From positions 2,391,001 through 2,455,000 of the forward strand of contig NZ_PGFG01000001.1 in NCBI RefSeq assembly GCF_002797735.1: a stretch of DNA of 64,000 bases. Direction: 5' to 3'. Origin of the DNA: Thermoflavifilum aggregans. GTDB taxonomy: Bacteria; Bacteroidota; Bacteroidia; Chitinophagales; Chitinophagaceae. A program made the translations under genes and the position numbers. How positions within the stretch are numbered: position 1 is the first letter of the stretch; each line of letters opens with the position of its first letter. The notes under the pieces are model-generated. The model had not been told where the DNA came from, searched no databases, and saw nothing but the letters and a program-made list of their open reading frames with translations. Below, piece by piece: positions 20,652 through 31,279 of this stretch.

Positions 20652-22856
20652 ATGAACAAACGCTTTGCCGGCTGGCTTCCGTATGCTTTCCTGCTGATCA
20701 TCGGTGCATGCATGTACGGGCCTGTGATAACCGGATTATTTTTCCTGAAAAACGATGCAGCCGTTGCCTATTTTCCCGTGCGCCTGCAGATGAGTCAGGC
20801 TGTGCATCATGGCATCATCCCCTTCTGGTCGCCTTATTTCAATTATGGTTATCCCCTGCACGCCGATTTTACCAGCGGATTCTGGAATCCTTTGGTGTGG
20901 CTGTTTATATCCCTATTTCACTACAGCTTTTATACCCTGCATCTGGAATGGATGGGATATGTCTGGATAGCGGGATGGGGCATGTTCCGACTTGGCAGGC
21001 TGTTTCGTTTTTCCCCACTTACGGCATGTACCGTAGCCATTGCCTATATGGGCAGCGGCTACTGGCTGGGAAGCGCCCAATGGATGAACTGGCTTTCGCC
21101 CGTAGCCTGGCTGCCTCATCTGATTGTACAGGTAATATTACTTTTTACTACCAAACGCATCACTCATGCTTTATGGCTAGCAATTGTATTGTGGTGTTAT
21201 CTGAGCAATTCTCATCCAGATCAAATCATCTGGCTTGTTTATTTTGGAATTATATCGGTTATCGGTGTCGGAATATTTTATTTCAAAAAATGGCAGGATG
21301 ATTTTTTGAATCACAGAAAAATCTTATGTCTCATCAAGCTTCTGCTGGTTACAAGTGTTTGTGCAGGCTTGCTGCTGGCGGGCATGATCCTGTCTATTTA
21401 CACCGCTATTCCCTACATGTATCGCAGCATAGCCCTCAGTGCTGCGCAAATGGGACATCCTTTTTCTGTAAGCTGCTGGATTTCATTTCTGTTTCCGCTG
21501 GTCACTACCTCACCAGATACATACTGGAATCAAACTGATATAGTTTTGCGAAATGCATATATCGGTAGCTTGTTGTTTATTTGTGCCATTGGTTTTTTCC
21601 TGCACATGCGCCAATCTCCTGGAGCACGTTTCTGGTTTATGCAGGGAATTTGTTTTCTGATTCTTTCTGCCGGCTGGCTGCAGCATGTATCAATTGCACA
21701 CAACGGAAATGGCTGGATGCATCTTCCCTTGCTGGCTTATGTGCGGCTGGAAAGTGCATGGCGACTGGGTGCAGTGCTTGCTTTTTGCATCAGCGGCGGA
21801 TATTTTTTACATCTGCTTGAACAAAATATTTCCTACCAGAAAATATTTCTTCGTTTATCTGTTGTGCTATTTGCTATTTACCTGATTGTAGCGATAGTTT
21901 GCTTTTCATCGGTAACCCATCTGCTTTCTGGGATCCGTGATTTATGGCATGGATTTGATCGGATCGATTTGAAACAATGGATGGAAGATATTGATCTGAA
22001 AGATAAATTCTTTATAGAAAGCATAACAGGTGTTTTCATTACAGGCATATTGCTTATCGTTTTGCGTAAAACAAAATCATCCAAAAAATGGGTACAAACG
22101 ATTTGCACACTTATCATGCTGGATATTTTCATACACGTGCAATGGATGATGCCATACACGGTAGTCGGAAAATCCAGTGTAAAACAGGTAGAGCAGATCA
22201 TAAAAGCTTTTCCTGATGATTATCCCACACCTCCTTTGATACCTGTTCAGCAGTATGATACTTTCCCTGCATCCATCAGCCGAATGATTGGGAGCAAAAG
22301 TTATTATGATAAACGAATTGGCAGTCCTGATCATCCGGATTTTTATCCCAACTTGCTTACTCATGTGCAATTGTTTTATCACTCAGGATATGCATCCTGT
22401 GCCAATCGTACGCCTTATGTTTATGTGTCTGAAAAAATCTATCCGGTTGCCGATTTATCAAAAGCCTGCAGAGAACTGGATAGCTCAGCAATTTTTTTAT
22501 CCGAATTCATTGGTAAATTTTCATTACCCAATTTCTCTCATTCACCTGCGCTTCTGATGGTAGATACCTGTTTGCCGGGTTTGATGCGCCTGTCTGTATC
22601 CAATTCATCTGATGTCATGCTGTTGTGCAAACAAAATGATTATCCGTATTGGAAGGCTTATGACAACAGAAAAAACGTTCCGGTTTATCGTGCCAATATC
22701 AGTTTCATGGCTGTTTATCTGCCTGCAGGAAATCATACGGTTGAATTCCGCTATGATCCGTTTATCATCCGCGTGGGTTTCTGGTTAATGTGGTGTACAA
22801 TGATCCTATCCGCAGGTATGATTGTATGGTTGCGTCGGAAAGTTTCAACGCATTAA
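20652..22856 (+). CDS. Large multi-span membrane protein, YfhO/GT-C-like
   Basis: This 734-residue integral membrane protein has about 11-13 predicted spans from residue 8 to ~480, an extracytoplasmic domain (~485-690) and a last C-terminal helix followed by LRRKVSTH. The early segment FFLKNDAAVAYFPVRLQMSQ with PFWSPYFNYGYPLHAD resembles the first periplasmic loop of YfhO-type GT-C proteins, where acidic residues act with lipid-linked sugars. This fits the neighbouring GT2 gene. The precise activity is not known. Its 3' end overlaps the convergent porU gene by 12 bases. Confidence 0.7.
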   Translation: MNKRFAGWLPYAFLLIIGACMYGPVITGLFFLKNDAAVAYFPVRLQMSQAVHHGIIPFWSPYFNYGYPLHADFTSGFWNPLVWLFISLFHYSFYTLHLEWMGYVWIAGWGMFRLGRLFRFSPLTACTVAIAYMGSGYWLGSAQWMNWLSPVAWLPHLIVQVILLFTTKRITHALWLAIVLWCYLSNSHPDQIIWLVYFGIISVIGVGIFYFKKWQDDFLNHRKILCLIKLLLVTSVCAGLLLAGMILSIYTAIPYMYRSIALSAAQMGHPFSVSCWISFLFPLVTTSPDTYWNQTDIVLRNAYIGSLLFICAIGFFLHMRQSPGARFWFMQGICFLILSAGWLQHVSIAHNGNGWMHLPLLAYVRLESAWRLGAVLAFCISGGYFLHLLEQNISYQKIFLRLSVVLFAIYLIVAIVCFSSVTHLLSGIRDLWHGFDRIDLKQWMEDIDLKDKFFIESITGVFITGILLIVLRKTKSSKKWVQTICTLIMLDIFIHVQWMMPYTVVGKSSVKQVEQIIKAFPDDYPTPPLIPVQQYDTFPASISRMIGSKSYYDKRIGSPDHPDFYPNLLTHVQLFYHSGYASCANRTPYVYVSEKIYPVADLSKACRELDSSAIFLSEFIGKFSLPNFSHSPALLMVDTCLPGLMRLSVSNSSDVMLLCKQNDYPYWKAYDNRKNVPVYRANISFMAVYLPAGNHTVEFRYDPFIIRVGFWLMWCTMILSAGMIVWLRRKVSTH

Positions 22857-25800
22857 ATACATTTTTCCATATCCCTTTGTAATGTAGGTATCGGCTCCTG
22901 TATGAAAAATATCCATTGCCTTGCCATGCAGGGATGCTACAACCCTGTACAGATATACGCCATTTCCAAGTTTATTCCCATACTGATCGGTTCCATCCCA
23001 TCTAAAGGTTGTAATATTGCGGCCCACATGCAAAGGACCCAGCTCTTCCTTGTTGATGATCCGTACAATATGTCCGGTAATGGTCATAATCTCAATTTTC
23101 AGCTGGGAAGGCACTTCCGATCCGGTAATGGTAAATACAAAAGCAGTGGATGTGGTAAACGGATTGGGATAATTTAATAAATGAGAAATCATGGGTTTGT
23201 TTATCACCTGAAAGGATACACGATAAGGAGCGGTGCCGCTGGAAATATCGAGGCTGTTTTTTGCCTGCACAATCAATTCATAGCTTCCATCCAGTGTAAA
23301 GGATGGTGTAAACAACAATTGTACAGATGAAGTTCCCGAACTGGAAACAAACCGCAATGTATCCTGATCAAAGTGATAATCATGCAAACTTCCATCTGGA
23401 TAGCGCACCTGCACCTGAAACAATGAAGTATCGTTGAGTTTCAGATAGGGATTGGCATCCTGCATGCTGATCAGGATACGGGGTTTGGCCGATACAATAT
23501 CATTGTTCAGGATATGCACGCCATCAAAGGTAACATCAAGCAAAGGATTGAAATTACCGGTTCTGACATAAAAAGGATGATAAAGAAAATTGTTGAAATG
23601 ATATTGTTCAGGCTGATCCTGATCGGGATTTACTTCCAGATATAAAATATTATTTCCCGAAAAATTGCGGGTGTCAATTTGAGTTTGTATTAGCAAGGTA
23701 TCCTGTGGTGGCAGAATGCGCATACGCGGCAGGGGAATGCTATGTATGTTTTTCTGCTGATCGGTAATGGTCATTTTGATTTTCATGCTATCGGCAAATG
23801 TGGTAAAGCTTACATTTTTGAATGCCAGCTTCATTTGCAGCGGCTCTCCTGCAATCAGGCTATCCTGAGATTGATAAAATAAATTGGGTGCAATAGCACC
23901 TTCGGGGCATTCATCGTAATATACCCGCCAATAATCCAGTTGTGCAGGAGTCGCATAGGTGCTGTCTGTTTCATGCAACTCCAGCTGAAGATAAGGATAG
24001 GTATGTGCGGAAATAAAAGGAATACTGGTATCCGATGGAGCATTTGGAATGAGCAATATTCGATTACCCGCCGTGTCAACACCCCAAACCTGAAGATCAG
24101 ATTGATCAGCCCGCCCGGGATTTATGCCATGCGCTTTCCAATGCAGACTTTTCCAGCTGAGTGCTGGCCCGATAAGCGGAGAAATAATGCTGCCCGATGT
24201 AGCACGCACATGCACAGGAATAGATGCTGTCAGATGTTCACTGGCCGAAGCTCCTACCCATTGCATCACGGAGGAAGGATCTCCTTTCCGGAAAAAGAAA
24301 ATAAAAGGAATGTTGCGGTAAAAGGAATCAATATCTGTAATACCAAGTGCATGTAGTTTATGATAAAGTGATTGACCGGATCCCAGTATGGTTGTATCTT
24401 TCATCCAGTCCTGAATAAAACTGTTGTTGGCTGTCCATCCCAAATTGGTAATCGATACCCACATACCATCAGGAATGCTGTCAATAAAATGCATCGCATT
24501 GATGCGGTAAGTAGATTGTGCATAAGGAAATTCAAAAAAGTTGCGTGTAGGAAAATCACAGATGGCATAACTTCCGAATCTCCCGCCGGATCCAACATTA
24601 TAATTCACCCACGGTTGAAAAGTAAGTGAATCATACACCATAAACTGCAGGGAACTATATTTACATCCATAGTGTTCAAGCCTGTCCTGATCCAGAAAAA
24701 CATCAATCTGATCCTGTACATAGTAGGGATACAATCCCGTTTGAATGGTAAGTGTTTTGGGCGTATCCAGAAATGCAAACATGCGGTTGTTGTTCAATAT
24801 TATTGCCTGATATGCATTGTTCAGGTATTGAAAATAATGCGACTGATTCCATCCTTTTCCGCTACCAGGCATGTAAATAAAGGAATGCATACTCCAGATG
24901 GGTTGCCCACCACTTTGCTGATTGGGTTGTGTGGCTACCCTCCAGTAATATACTTTACCGGGAATCAACGATATACCGGGATCAAATGTCAGCAATCCTC
25001 CTCTGCTCATCAGCTGCATTTGCTTCAGCAAAGGGCTGTTAAACAATGCTGTAGTATCAATCTCAAATAAATAGGTACTCACAGGTGCCATAGGATCGTC
25101 GGTAGATGCATAAAAATGAAATATCGATGTATCTACTATGGCAAAATCATACGGATACACGGCATGCACCTGATTACTGAAGATATATACATCTTTCTCA
25201 GCTGTATTATTGGTTTCCGAAATTTCAGTAACGTGCTGATCATCATCAACAGATACAATAAAGCGGTTCAATCCGGCATCGGCTAATGGCTGAATGGGAA
25301 TCTGAAGCTGAATAGAATCCGCATAATAGGGTGCCGGGCGTTTTCTGCGATAAATCACACTATCCACACCCGATGGATAAATTCTTCTGATGCTGACCCA
25401 GATAGAATCTTTAACAGCCCGCCCGAGATTAACATATTGTACATGCAACGAAAATGAATTATCAGCGAGAGAAATGATATCAGGGCTCACGGTGATTTGA
25501 TTAGCTTCTATATCATAATCCGGAAGTGCAGGACCAAACATGTGCAGGGCCGGATCTCCGTTCAGATTCATTTGCTCTGCATTGCAGGCATAGAAAAAAT
25601 TACCGGGAAATGTCTGTTCAACTGATTGCACCACCTGTTGCATGATATTGCCCAGCGATGCACCATATAGTTTTCCTGATACATTCAGATAAAAACGACG
25701 GTTGTAATCATTCAACATATCAGTAATCCCTACATAAGTATTGGCAATAAAAGCAATAGCACCTGCATCAGGTGCAAGCAAATACTGTTCGCTCAGCATC

Positions 25801-27908
25801 ATTTGATTCTGCAGGCGTAGGGTGTCCATCACAAAAATGTTGCCTGCACTGCATCCGCTTGCTATAAACACCGGATATTTGCCTTGATTCTGAAGGGAAG
25901 ACGGATTGTCGAGATTGTAACCAAGTGTATTGGCGGAAGAATGACCAAAAAAGTTGACAAGTGATAACCCTCTTGCAAACATGGTATCCACAATTTTTCC
26001 GCTTTTCACTACCGGATCCGTACTAAATTTGGATACCGTTACCACATTCGCACCAAAATTTGTATCCTGAATAATCTGGTTATATCCCTGAAAATATCCT
26101 GACAATAATCCATACAACGAGGCATCATCAGCGCCAATGATATTCATTACATTCTTATGCCATGCTGATTGTGCATAACTCGCATTGGAAGCTGTAATTG
26201 TTAGATTCGATTCATATGTTTTCACCTTATCGAGATAATTCATTAACTCCTGATTATTGATTACCGATATCCGGCCGACAGGAATACGAGGGGCAATGGT
26301 ATTGCCCCAGGCAGCCAGCAATATATCTGAGCCCGGAAAGCCAAAGGTGGGTACCAGAGCAATGTGCTGTACAGACGCCAGTTGCTGAAGATTCCTGTAG
26401 GCATCATATGTGATTCCTTTCCCGATTAGAAACACATAAGCAGGCTGAATGACAAAATGATCATAAGCATATCGCAAAAAAGAACGGATACTTAATGGTG
26501 AATAGGAAATGCCATAGGCAAACTGATCTTCCAGTTGATCCACAGAAATAATCTCCACCCGATAATTTCCGCCGGCAGGTGAAGAACGATAAGCAGCATA
26601 TTGCTGTACAGCATTGCCATTGTCAAGAATAAAAGGATGTGTGATGATCAAATAATTACCTTGCATGGCAGGATCTGCATAATTGATAAACACCCGTTTT
26701 TGCAGGGAATTGATATATTGAATATTGGCCGGCAGGCTTTCATTCACCAATACCAGATCGCGCGGAATACCTGTGGGTGGGAGCAAATAACGAATCACTC
26801 CGCTTACAGCTGTATCAGCTATCCATCGCTGGCCGCTGGCTGCATCATACAACACCGGTGCCATGCCTGAACTATTAAACTGACTGATGACCAGATACTG
26901 GGGCTGATTGCTCGCAGGAAGTTGAAAATGAAAATAACCTGCATGCTGAAAAGAAAAACTATGCGGATAACTTAATGTAATATCACCGGCTACAATCCGG
27001 TCAGTACCAACTGTACTTTCATTTACCACACTGATCGTAACATTGTTGCCCAGTGTGGAAACATCAATATTGCTGATCTGAAGATGCGCCACCTGAAAAT
27101 TATTCAATGCTGTATCTGGTAAGCCTTGTCCCTGAAGCTTTATTTGCACACGTCTGTTGTTGGGAGCTGCTCCGGCCAGATTTACATTTAGCTGGGCAGG
27201 CGGACCACCTGCATACACATTCAGATTATTCAGGTTTATGGAAAATGTAGTAGATGGATAAATATATCCGCTAGAAAAACCTTCACCGGCATCAAAACTA
27301 CTGGCATAAATATATTCGCCGGATACAATTTCAGCATAACCGGGATTAATCTGCGTACGGGGATAATATCCAGTTGTGTACCAGAAATAAGGCAAAGGTG
27401 GCGGCGGAGATGAACCAATGGTATTGTTTAATGTAACATATCGGGCATTTACGGTATCTCTGTCGAATGTTAAATAATAAGCCGATGAATCTGTAAACAA
27501 ACTATAATGCGTGGACAACTGATCAGAAGCCTGCCGGTAAAGCAAACTATCCGTTGTTCCGTCATTGGGTTCTCCGATAAATTCCAGATAATCGCCCGGT
27601 TGCAGGGTATCCGTTTTTGATGCAATGAACAAAGGAATCTGCCTGCCCTGATGCCATAACTGAAAAGCATGTGCCGGAACTGTATCCAATCCCTCCTGTG
27701 CAAGCACCGCATAAGGAATGCGATACACGCCTTCCTGTGCAACTTTAAACTTGTAATATGTTTTCCGATAATCAATCCATTCGTTTCCGTACAGCTGTGC
27801 TTTTGCTGGTAATATAATTCCGATACATCCGCAAATAAACATGAGATAGCTGCTGATCTTCAGCATCACGATACGTAGAAAGCCGGAGTTGTGACGGATT
27901 GCTATCAT
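22845..27908 (-). CDS. porU: Type IX secretion system sortase PorU
   Basis: This 1687-residue C25-family protein removes the C-terminal signal of T9SS cargo and attaches cargo to the cell surface. The catalytic region has His656 in NFFGHSSA and Cys686 in ASGCSAGN (numbered from the ATG at 27908). The C-terminus is a FlgD-like Ig domain (YPNPF near 1595, then DGTDQYGNKLGNGVYLYRV). The true start may be the internal ATG at 27866, because MLKISSYLMFICGCIG is a better signal peptide. It follows a PorV/PorQ-family gene by 6 bases. In Porphyromonas, PorU and PorV form the attachment complex. Confidence 0.9.
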   Translation of the reverse strand: MIAIRHNSGFLRIVMLKISSYLMFICGCIGIILPAKAQLYGNEWIDYRKTYYKFKVAQEGVYRIPYAVLAQEGLDTVPAHAFQLWHQGRQIPLFIASKTDTLQPGDYLEFIGEPNDGTTDSLLYRQASDQLSTHYSLFTDSSAYYLTFDRDTVNARYVTLNNTIGSSPPPPLPYFWYTTGYYPRTQINPGYAEIVSGEYIYASSFDAGEGFSSGYIYPSTTFSINLNNLNVYAGGPPAQLNVNLAGAAPNNRRVQIKLQGQGLPDTALNNFQVAHLQISNIDVSTLGNNVTISVVNESTVGTDRIVAGDITLSYPHSFSFQHAGYFHFQLPASNQPQYLVISQFNSSGMAPVLYDAASGQRWIADTAVSGVIRYLLPPTGIPRDLVLVNESLPANIQYINSLQKRVFINYADPAMQGNYLIITHPFILDNGNAVQQYAAYRSSPAGGNYRVEIISVDQLEDQFAYGISYSPLSIRSFLRYAYDHFVIQPAYVFLIGKGITYDAYRNLQQLASVQHIALVPTFGFPGSDILLAAWGNTIAPRIPVGRISVINNQELMNYLDKVKTYESNLTITASNASYAQSAWHKNVMNIIGADDASLYGLLSGYFQGYNQIIQDTNFGANVVTVSKFSTDPVVKSGKIVDTMFARGLSLVNFFGHSSANTLGYNLDNPSSLQNQGKYPVFIASGCSAGNIFVMDTLRLQNQMMLSEQYLLAPDAGAIAFIANTYVGITDMLNDYNRRFYLNVSGKLYGASLGNIMQQVVQSVEQTFPGNFFYACNAEQMNLNGDPALHMFGPALPDYDIEANQITVSPDIISLADNSFSLHVQYVNLGRAVKDSIWVSIRRIYPSGVDSVIYRRKRPAPYYADSIQLQIPIQPLADAGLNRFIVSVDDDQHVTEISETNNTAEKDVYIFSNQVHAVYPYDFAIVDTSIFHFYASTDDPMAPVSTYLFEIDTTALFNSPLLKQMQLMSRGGLLTFDPGISLIPGKVYYWRVATQPNQQSGGQPIWSMHSFIYMPGSGKGWNQSHYFQYLNNAYQAIILNNNRMFAFLDTPKTLTIQTGLYPYYVQDQIDVFLDQDRLEHYGCKYSSLQFMVYDSLTFQPWVNYNVGSGGRFGSYAICDFPTRNFFEFPYAQSTYRINAMHFIDSIPDGMWVSITNLGWTANNSFIQDWMKDTTILGSGQSLYHKLHALGITDIDSFYRNIPFIFFFRKGDPSSVMQWVGASASEHLTASIPVHVRATSGSIISPLIGPALSWKSLHWKAHGINPGRADQSDLQVWGVDTAGNRILLIPNAPSDTSIPFISAHTYPYLQLELHETDSTYATPAQLDYWRVYYDECPEGAIAPNLFYQSQDSLIAGEPLQMKLAFKNVSFTTFADSMKIKMTITDQQKNIHSIPLPRMRILPPQDTLLIQTQIDTRNFSGNNILYLEVNPDQDQPEQYHFNNFLYHPFYVRTGNFNPLLDVTFDGVHILNNDIVSAKPRILISMQDANPYLKLNDTSLFQVQVRYPDGSLHDYHFDQDTLRFVSSSGTSSVQLLFTPSFTLDGSYELIVQAKNSLDISSGTAPYRVSFQVINKPMISHLLNYPNPFTTSTAFVFTITGSEVPSQLKIEIMTITGHIVRIINKEELGPLHVGRNITTFRWDGTDQYGNKLGNGVYLYRVVASLHGKAMDIFHTGADTYITKGYGKMYLMR

Positions 27909-27914
27909 GCAAAA

Positions 27915-29039
27915 TCAATATGCAGCTGATTTTTTTTTATGCGGAATATCTATATCAAGTGAAAAGATATGGGAATACAAGGGCTGGGATTGGTTAGCCA
28001 GATTGGTAAATGCATAGGAAAGCTGAAACCCTTTTACCTGAAAACCCGCTCCCACTGCCGGCTGGCTGATCCATATCTGATGCCGGCCTGTGGTATCAGC
28101 ATCATCCTGCGTGCGTTGCAGATGTGAAATACCCGCTCTGACAAAAACCATATGCCGGTAACTCAGTTCTAAACCCATACGTGGATCCAGGCTTATTTTT
28201 TTGCCGCTGATAAGTGTATTTCGTTTCCCATCGGTAGTAACTGCAATGTCGGTTTCTATGAGCACATGCCATTTCTGATGGATCTGCATATCCCAGGCGA
28301 CGGCCGGAATCAGCTGAGGCATGGTGATTTCTGTTGATTTAACAGGAATATCATTTTCAGTAAGAAATAAAATTTGTTTTTCTGCATCGGTAAAATGAAA
28401 AGTCCATGCGTTAAAAGTGGTTGTGATATCTTTCAGCATCAGACCAAAGATCCAGTGGGGAAGTCTATATTGCAAACCCGCATCCAGCCCGAATCCCCAT
28501 GAACTGGCAAATGATCCCACCACCCGGTGAATGATTTTCACATTTCCTCCTACCTGCAAGGTACGTGCATCATCGCCGGACTGGTTCAGCGGAATGTTGC
28601 GGGCATAGCTGCACAACAAAGCATAATCGGCAGCCGAGAAAGTGGTTACCTGATCGTAATTCACAGATCCATCCGGATTAACCAGATACAAGGTATTGGG
28701 AATATCATCCACTGCAAAGCGCAGCAAAGTTACGCCGAGCACATCGTGCTGAGAGGAAAGAGGAAATGCAGCTGATGCAAAATCATAATTGCCGATGCCG
28801 GAAAAATAAGCCGCATGCATCAGCGAAAGCTGCGGTGCATCAAGCTGGGTAAGGCCAGCAGGATTCCAATAGCCCGAAGTCACATTATCGGTAACAGCCA
28901 CCTGTGCAGTTCCCATGGCAAGCCCGCGCGCACCTGCCCCCAAATTGAGAAACTCATTCACATAAGTCCGCGCCTGCCCGATGCCCTGATAATACGCCAG
29001 CATCAGACAGCAGCTTATCCACATAAAACTTCGCTGCAT
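27915..29039 (-). CDS. PorV/PorQ-family outer-membrane protein (T9SS)
   Basis: This 374-residue protein has an N-terminal signal peptide (cleavage probably after GIGQA) followed by VNEFLNLGAGARGLAMG and NVTSGYWNPAGL, the opening signature of the PorV/PorQ beta-barrel family. Such proteins belong to the FadL-like barrels that shuttle T9SS cargo to PorU. Its place directly upstream of porU suggests a PorV role, but the N-terminal motif looks equally like PorQ, so no symbol is given. The gene diverges from tyrS. Confidence 0.85.
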   Translation of the reverse strand: MQRSFMWISCCLMLAYYQGIGQARTYVNEFLNLGAGARGLAMGTAQVAVTDNVTSGYWNPAGLTQLDAPQLSLMHAAYFSGIGNYDFASAAFPLSSQHDVLGVTLLRFAVDDIPNTLYLVNPDGSVNYDQVTTFSAADYALLCSYARNIPLNQSGDDARTLQVGGNVKIIHRVVGSFASSWGFGLDAGLQYRLPHWIFGLMLKDITTTFNAWTFHFTDAEKQILFLTENDIPVKSTEITMPQLIPAVAWDMQIHQKWHVLIETDIAVTTDGKRNTLISGKKISLDPRMGLELSYRHMVFVRAGISHLQRTQDDADTTGRHQIWISQPAVGAGFQVKGFQLSYAFTNLANQSQPLYSHIFSLDIDIPHKKKSAAY

Positions 29040-29170
29040 ACACGCCGTTTGGTGGAATGAATCTTTAAACCATAGCTAAAATAAGGTTTTGAATGTACAA
29101 CAACTGGGTTAAATTCAGGAACGAAGCATTTGTGCAGGTCAAATATGAGTTTCCCTTCGTTAAAATTAAA

Positions 29171-29178
29171 TAAGTTTG
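29171..29178 (+). promoter_or_regulatory. Candidate tyrS promoter (-7 element)
   Basis: TAAGTTTG matches TAnnTTTG exactly and lies 51 bases upstream of the ATG chosen for tyrS, in the divergent gap to the PorV/PorQ-family gene. No convincing -33 TTTG at the usual distance. Confidence 0.55.
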
Positions 29179-29229
29179 CAGCAATTTTATCTGCTACAGC
29201 AACGGATTCATTGTAAAACTTTTATCTAT

Positions 29230-30486
29230 ATGCATCTGATTGAAGAGCTTTCCTGGCGCGGATTGATTCAGGATATGACGGCCGGCACAACCGAATTGCT
29301 GCAGAAAGAAGTCGTAAAAGGATATATTGGTTTTGATCCCACTGCCGATTCCCTGCATATCGGAAGTTTGTTGCCCATCCTGTTGCTGGTTCACCTGCAA
29401 CGCTCGGGACATCATCCTGTTGCCGTGGTAGGAGGCGCTACCGGCAGAATTGGTGATCCATCGGGAAAATCAGCCGAAAGAACTTTGCTGGATGAAGCAA
29501 GCCTGCAACACAATCTTTCCCGTATCCGTCAACAGATAGAACATATCCTGAAACAATCAGGCAAACCTTACACCATTGTGAACAATGATGAGTGGTTTCG
29601 TGAAATGAAATTTATTGATTTTGCACGTGACATCGGCAAACATATTACCGTGAACTACATGATGGCCAAAGAATCTGTGAAAAAACGCATGGAAGCCGGA
29701 TTGTCGTTTACGGAATTCTCCTACCAGCTTATGCAGGCTTATGATTTTTATTATCTCTTCACCCATTATGATTGTAAGTTGCAGATGGGAGGTGCTGATC
29801 AATGGGGAAATATTACCACGGGTATTGAATTGATACGCAAGCTCACTGGCAGGGAAGCATACGGTTTTACCTGTCCGCTGCTTACACGCTCAGATGGCAG
29901 CAAATTTGGCAAGAGTGAAAGCGGAGAAAATATCTGGCTTGATCCGCAAAAAACATCTCCCTATCAGTTTTATCAGTTCTGGATAAATCTTGCTGATACC
30001 GATGCAGAAAAGATGATCAAAATATTCACCTTCCTATCTCAACAAGAAATTGATGAACTCATTCAAAAACATCGTGCACATCCGGAGGAGCGTGTACTTC
30101 AAAAAAGACTTGCAGAAGAAATCACACGTTTTCTGCATGGCAAGGAAGGATATGAACAGGCCATTCAAACAACACAAAAACTTTTTGGGAAAAAGGATTT
30201 TTCCATACCCGATGAATCAGAACTGAAAACCATGCAGGGCGTGGAAAGAATTGCACTTCCATTTCCTGATCAGGACGTGGAACTCATAGCCCTACTGGCC
30301 GAAAAAACAAACATATTTCCCAGTCGTGGAGAGGTAAGACGAATGATCCAAAATGGTGGATTATATCTGAACAAACAAAAAGTTTCAGATGCTACCAGCA
30401 TCATCCATCGGGAAGATTTGCTTTATGGCAAATATCTTTTGATTCAGAAAGGAAAAAAACATCATTATCTGATTGAATTTACGTAG
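29230..30486 (+). CDS. tyrS: Tyrosyl-tRNA synthetase
   Basis: This 418-residue class I synthetase charges tRNA-Tyr. The HIGH-like motif is DSLHIGSLLP and the KMSKS-like motif is KFGKS in SDGSKFGKSESG. The tyrosine-binding region GGADQWGNITTG is present, and the C-terminal S4 domain ends the protein. The frame is open 54 bases further upstream only to a TTG, so the ATG at 29230 (MHLIEELSWRGL) was taken as start. It overlaps the convergent truA gene by 8 bases. Confidence 0.96.
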   Translation: MHLIEELSWRGLIQDMTAGTTELLQKEVVKGYIGFDPTADSLHIGSLLPILLLVHLQRSGHHPVAVVGGATGRIGDPSGKSAERTLLDEASLQHNLSRIRQQIEHILKQSGKPYTIVNNDEWFREMKFIDFARDIGKHITVNYMMAKESVKKRMEAGLSFTEFSYQLMQAYDFYYLFTHYDCKLQMGGADQWGNITTGIELIRKLTGREAYGFTCPLLTRSDGSKFGKSESGENIWLDPQKTSPYQFYQFWINLADTDAEKMIKIFTFLSQQEIDELIQKHRAHPEERVLQKRLAEEITRFLHGKEGYEQAIQTTQKLFGKKDFSIPDESELKTMQGVERIALPFPDQDVELIALLAEKTNIFPSRGEVRRMIQNGGLYLNKQKVSDATSIIHREDLLYGKYLLIQKGKKHHYLIEFT

Positions 30487-31225
30487 GAAAAATATCTTCT
30501 CCGTATTGCACCTCACACAGGTACAACCCATCAGGCGGTACAGCAAATGATGCGAGCCGATGATCCTGGCTTTCGATAATATGCCTGAAATCATCGATCG
30601 TTATTTTACCTCTTCCAACTTTTAACTGCGTAGCCACCAGTCCTCTCACCATGCCTCTGAGAAAACGATTCGCCCGGATATGAAAAATTAAACGATCCTC
30701 TTGTTTTTCCCAGCGGGCTTCCTGTATGTGGCAGATAAAGGTTTTAACCTGCGTTCTTTTTTTGGAGAATGATCTGAAATCTTTATATGCAGGGATAAGG
30801 TTTGCACATGCCTGTAGTGCATCCATATCCAGTGGATAGGGAAAATAATATCCAAAGTCTTTGAGGAAAGGATTTTTCTGGAAATAAATCACATATTCAT
30901 ATTTGCGGCTCAATGCACTGAAGCGTGCATGGGCTTTTTCCCGAACCTTATAAATCGTGTGTACGGCAATATCATGGGGTAAAACAGCATTTAATTGATA
31001 ATGCAAATGTTCCGGTAATGAATCTGCTGCATCAAAATGTACCACGTTCTTTCTGGCATGCACACCCGTATCTGTTCTGCTAGAACCCATGATAGGCACA
31101 GGTTGTTTAAGCAGTACGGATAATGCATCTTCAATCACCTGCTGCACGGTGAGTGCATTTTTTTGTTTCTGAAATCCTGCATAACGTGTGCCTTTATAGG
31201 CTATTTCCATAAAATATCTGCCCAT
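30479..31225 (-). CDS. truA: tRNA pseudouridine synthase A
   Basis: This 248-residue enzyme isomerises uridines 38-40 in the anticodon stem-loop. The catalytic Asp lies in SSRTDTGVHA near residue 58, and the N-terminal AYKGTRYAGFQ and C-terminal RFLRGMVRGLV are family motifs. Length is typical. A TAnnTTTG-like sequence lies only a few bases before the ATG, which would make the message almost leaderless; this is uncertain. Confidence 0.95.
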   Translation of the reverse strand: MGRYFMEIAYKGTRYAGFQKQKNALTVQQVIEDALSVLLKQPVPIMGSSRTDTGVHARKNVVHFDAADSLPEHLHYQLNAVLPHDIAVHTIYKVREKAHARFSALSRKYEYVIYFQKNPFLKDFGYYFPYPLDMDALQACANLIPAYKDFRSFSKKRTQVKTFICHIQEARWEKQEDRLIFHIRANRFLRGMVRGLVATQLKVGRGKITIDDFRHIIESQDHRLASFAVPPDGLYLCEVQYGEDIFPT

Positions 31226-31279
31226 ATTGCAAAAATAAAACAGGCAACTTTGTATCTGATATAAAAACGGAATTGTATG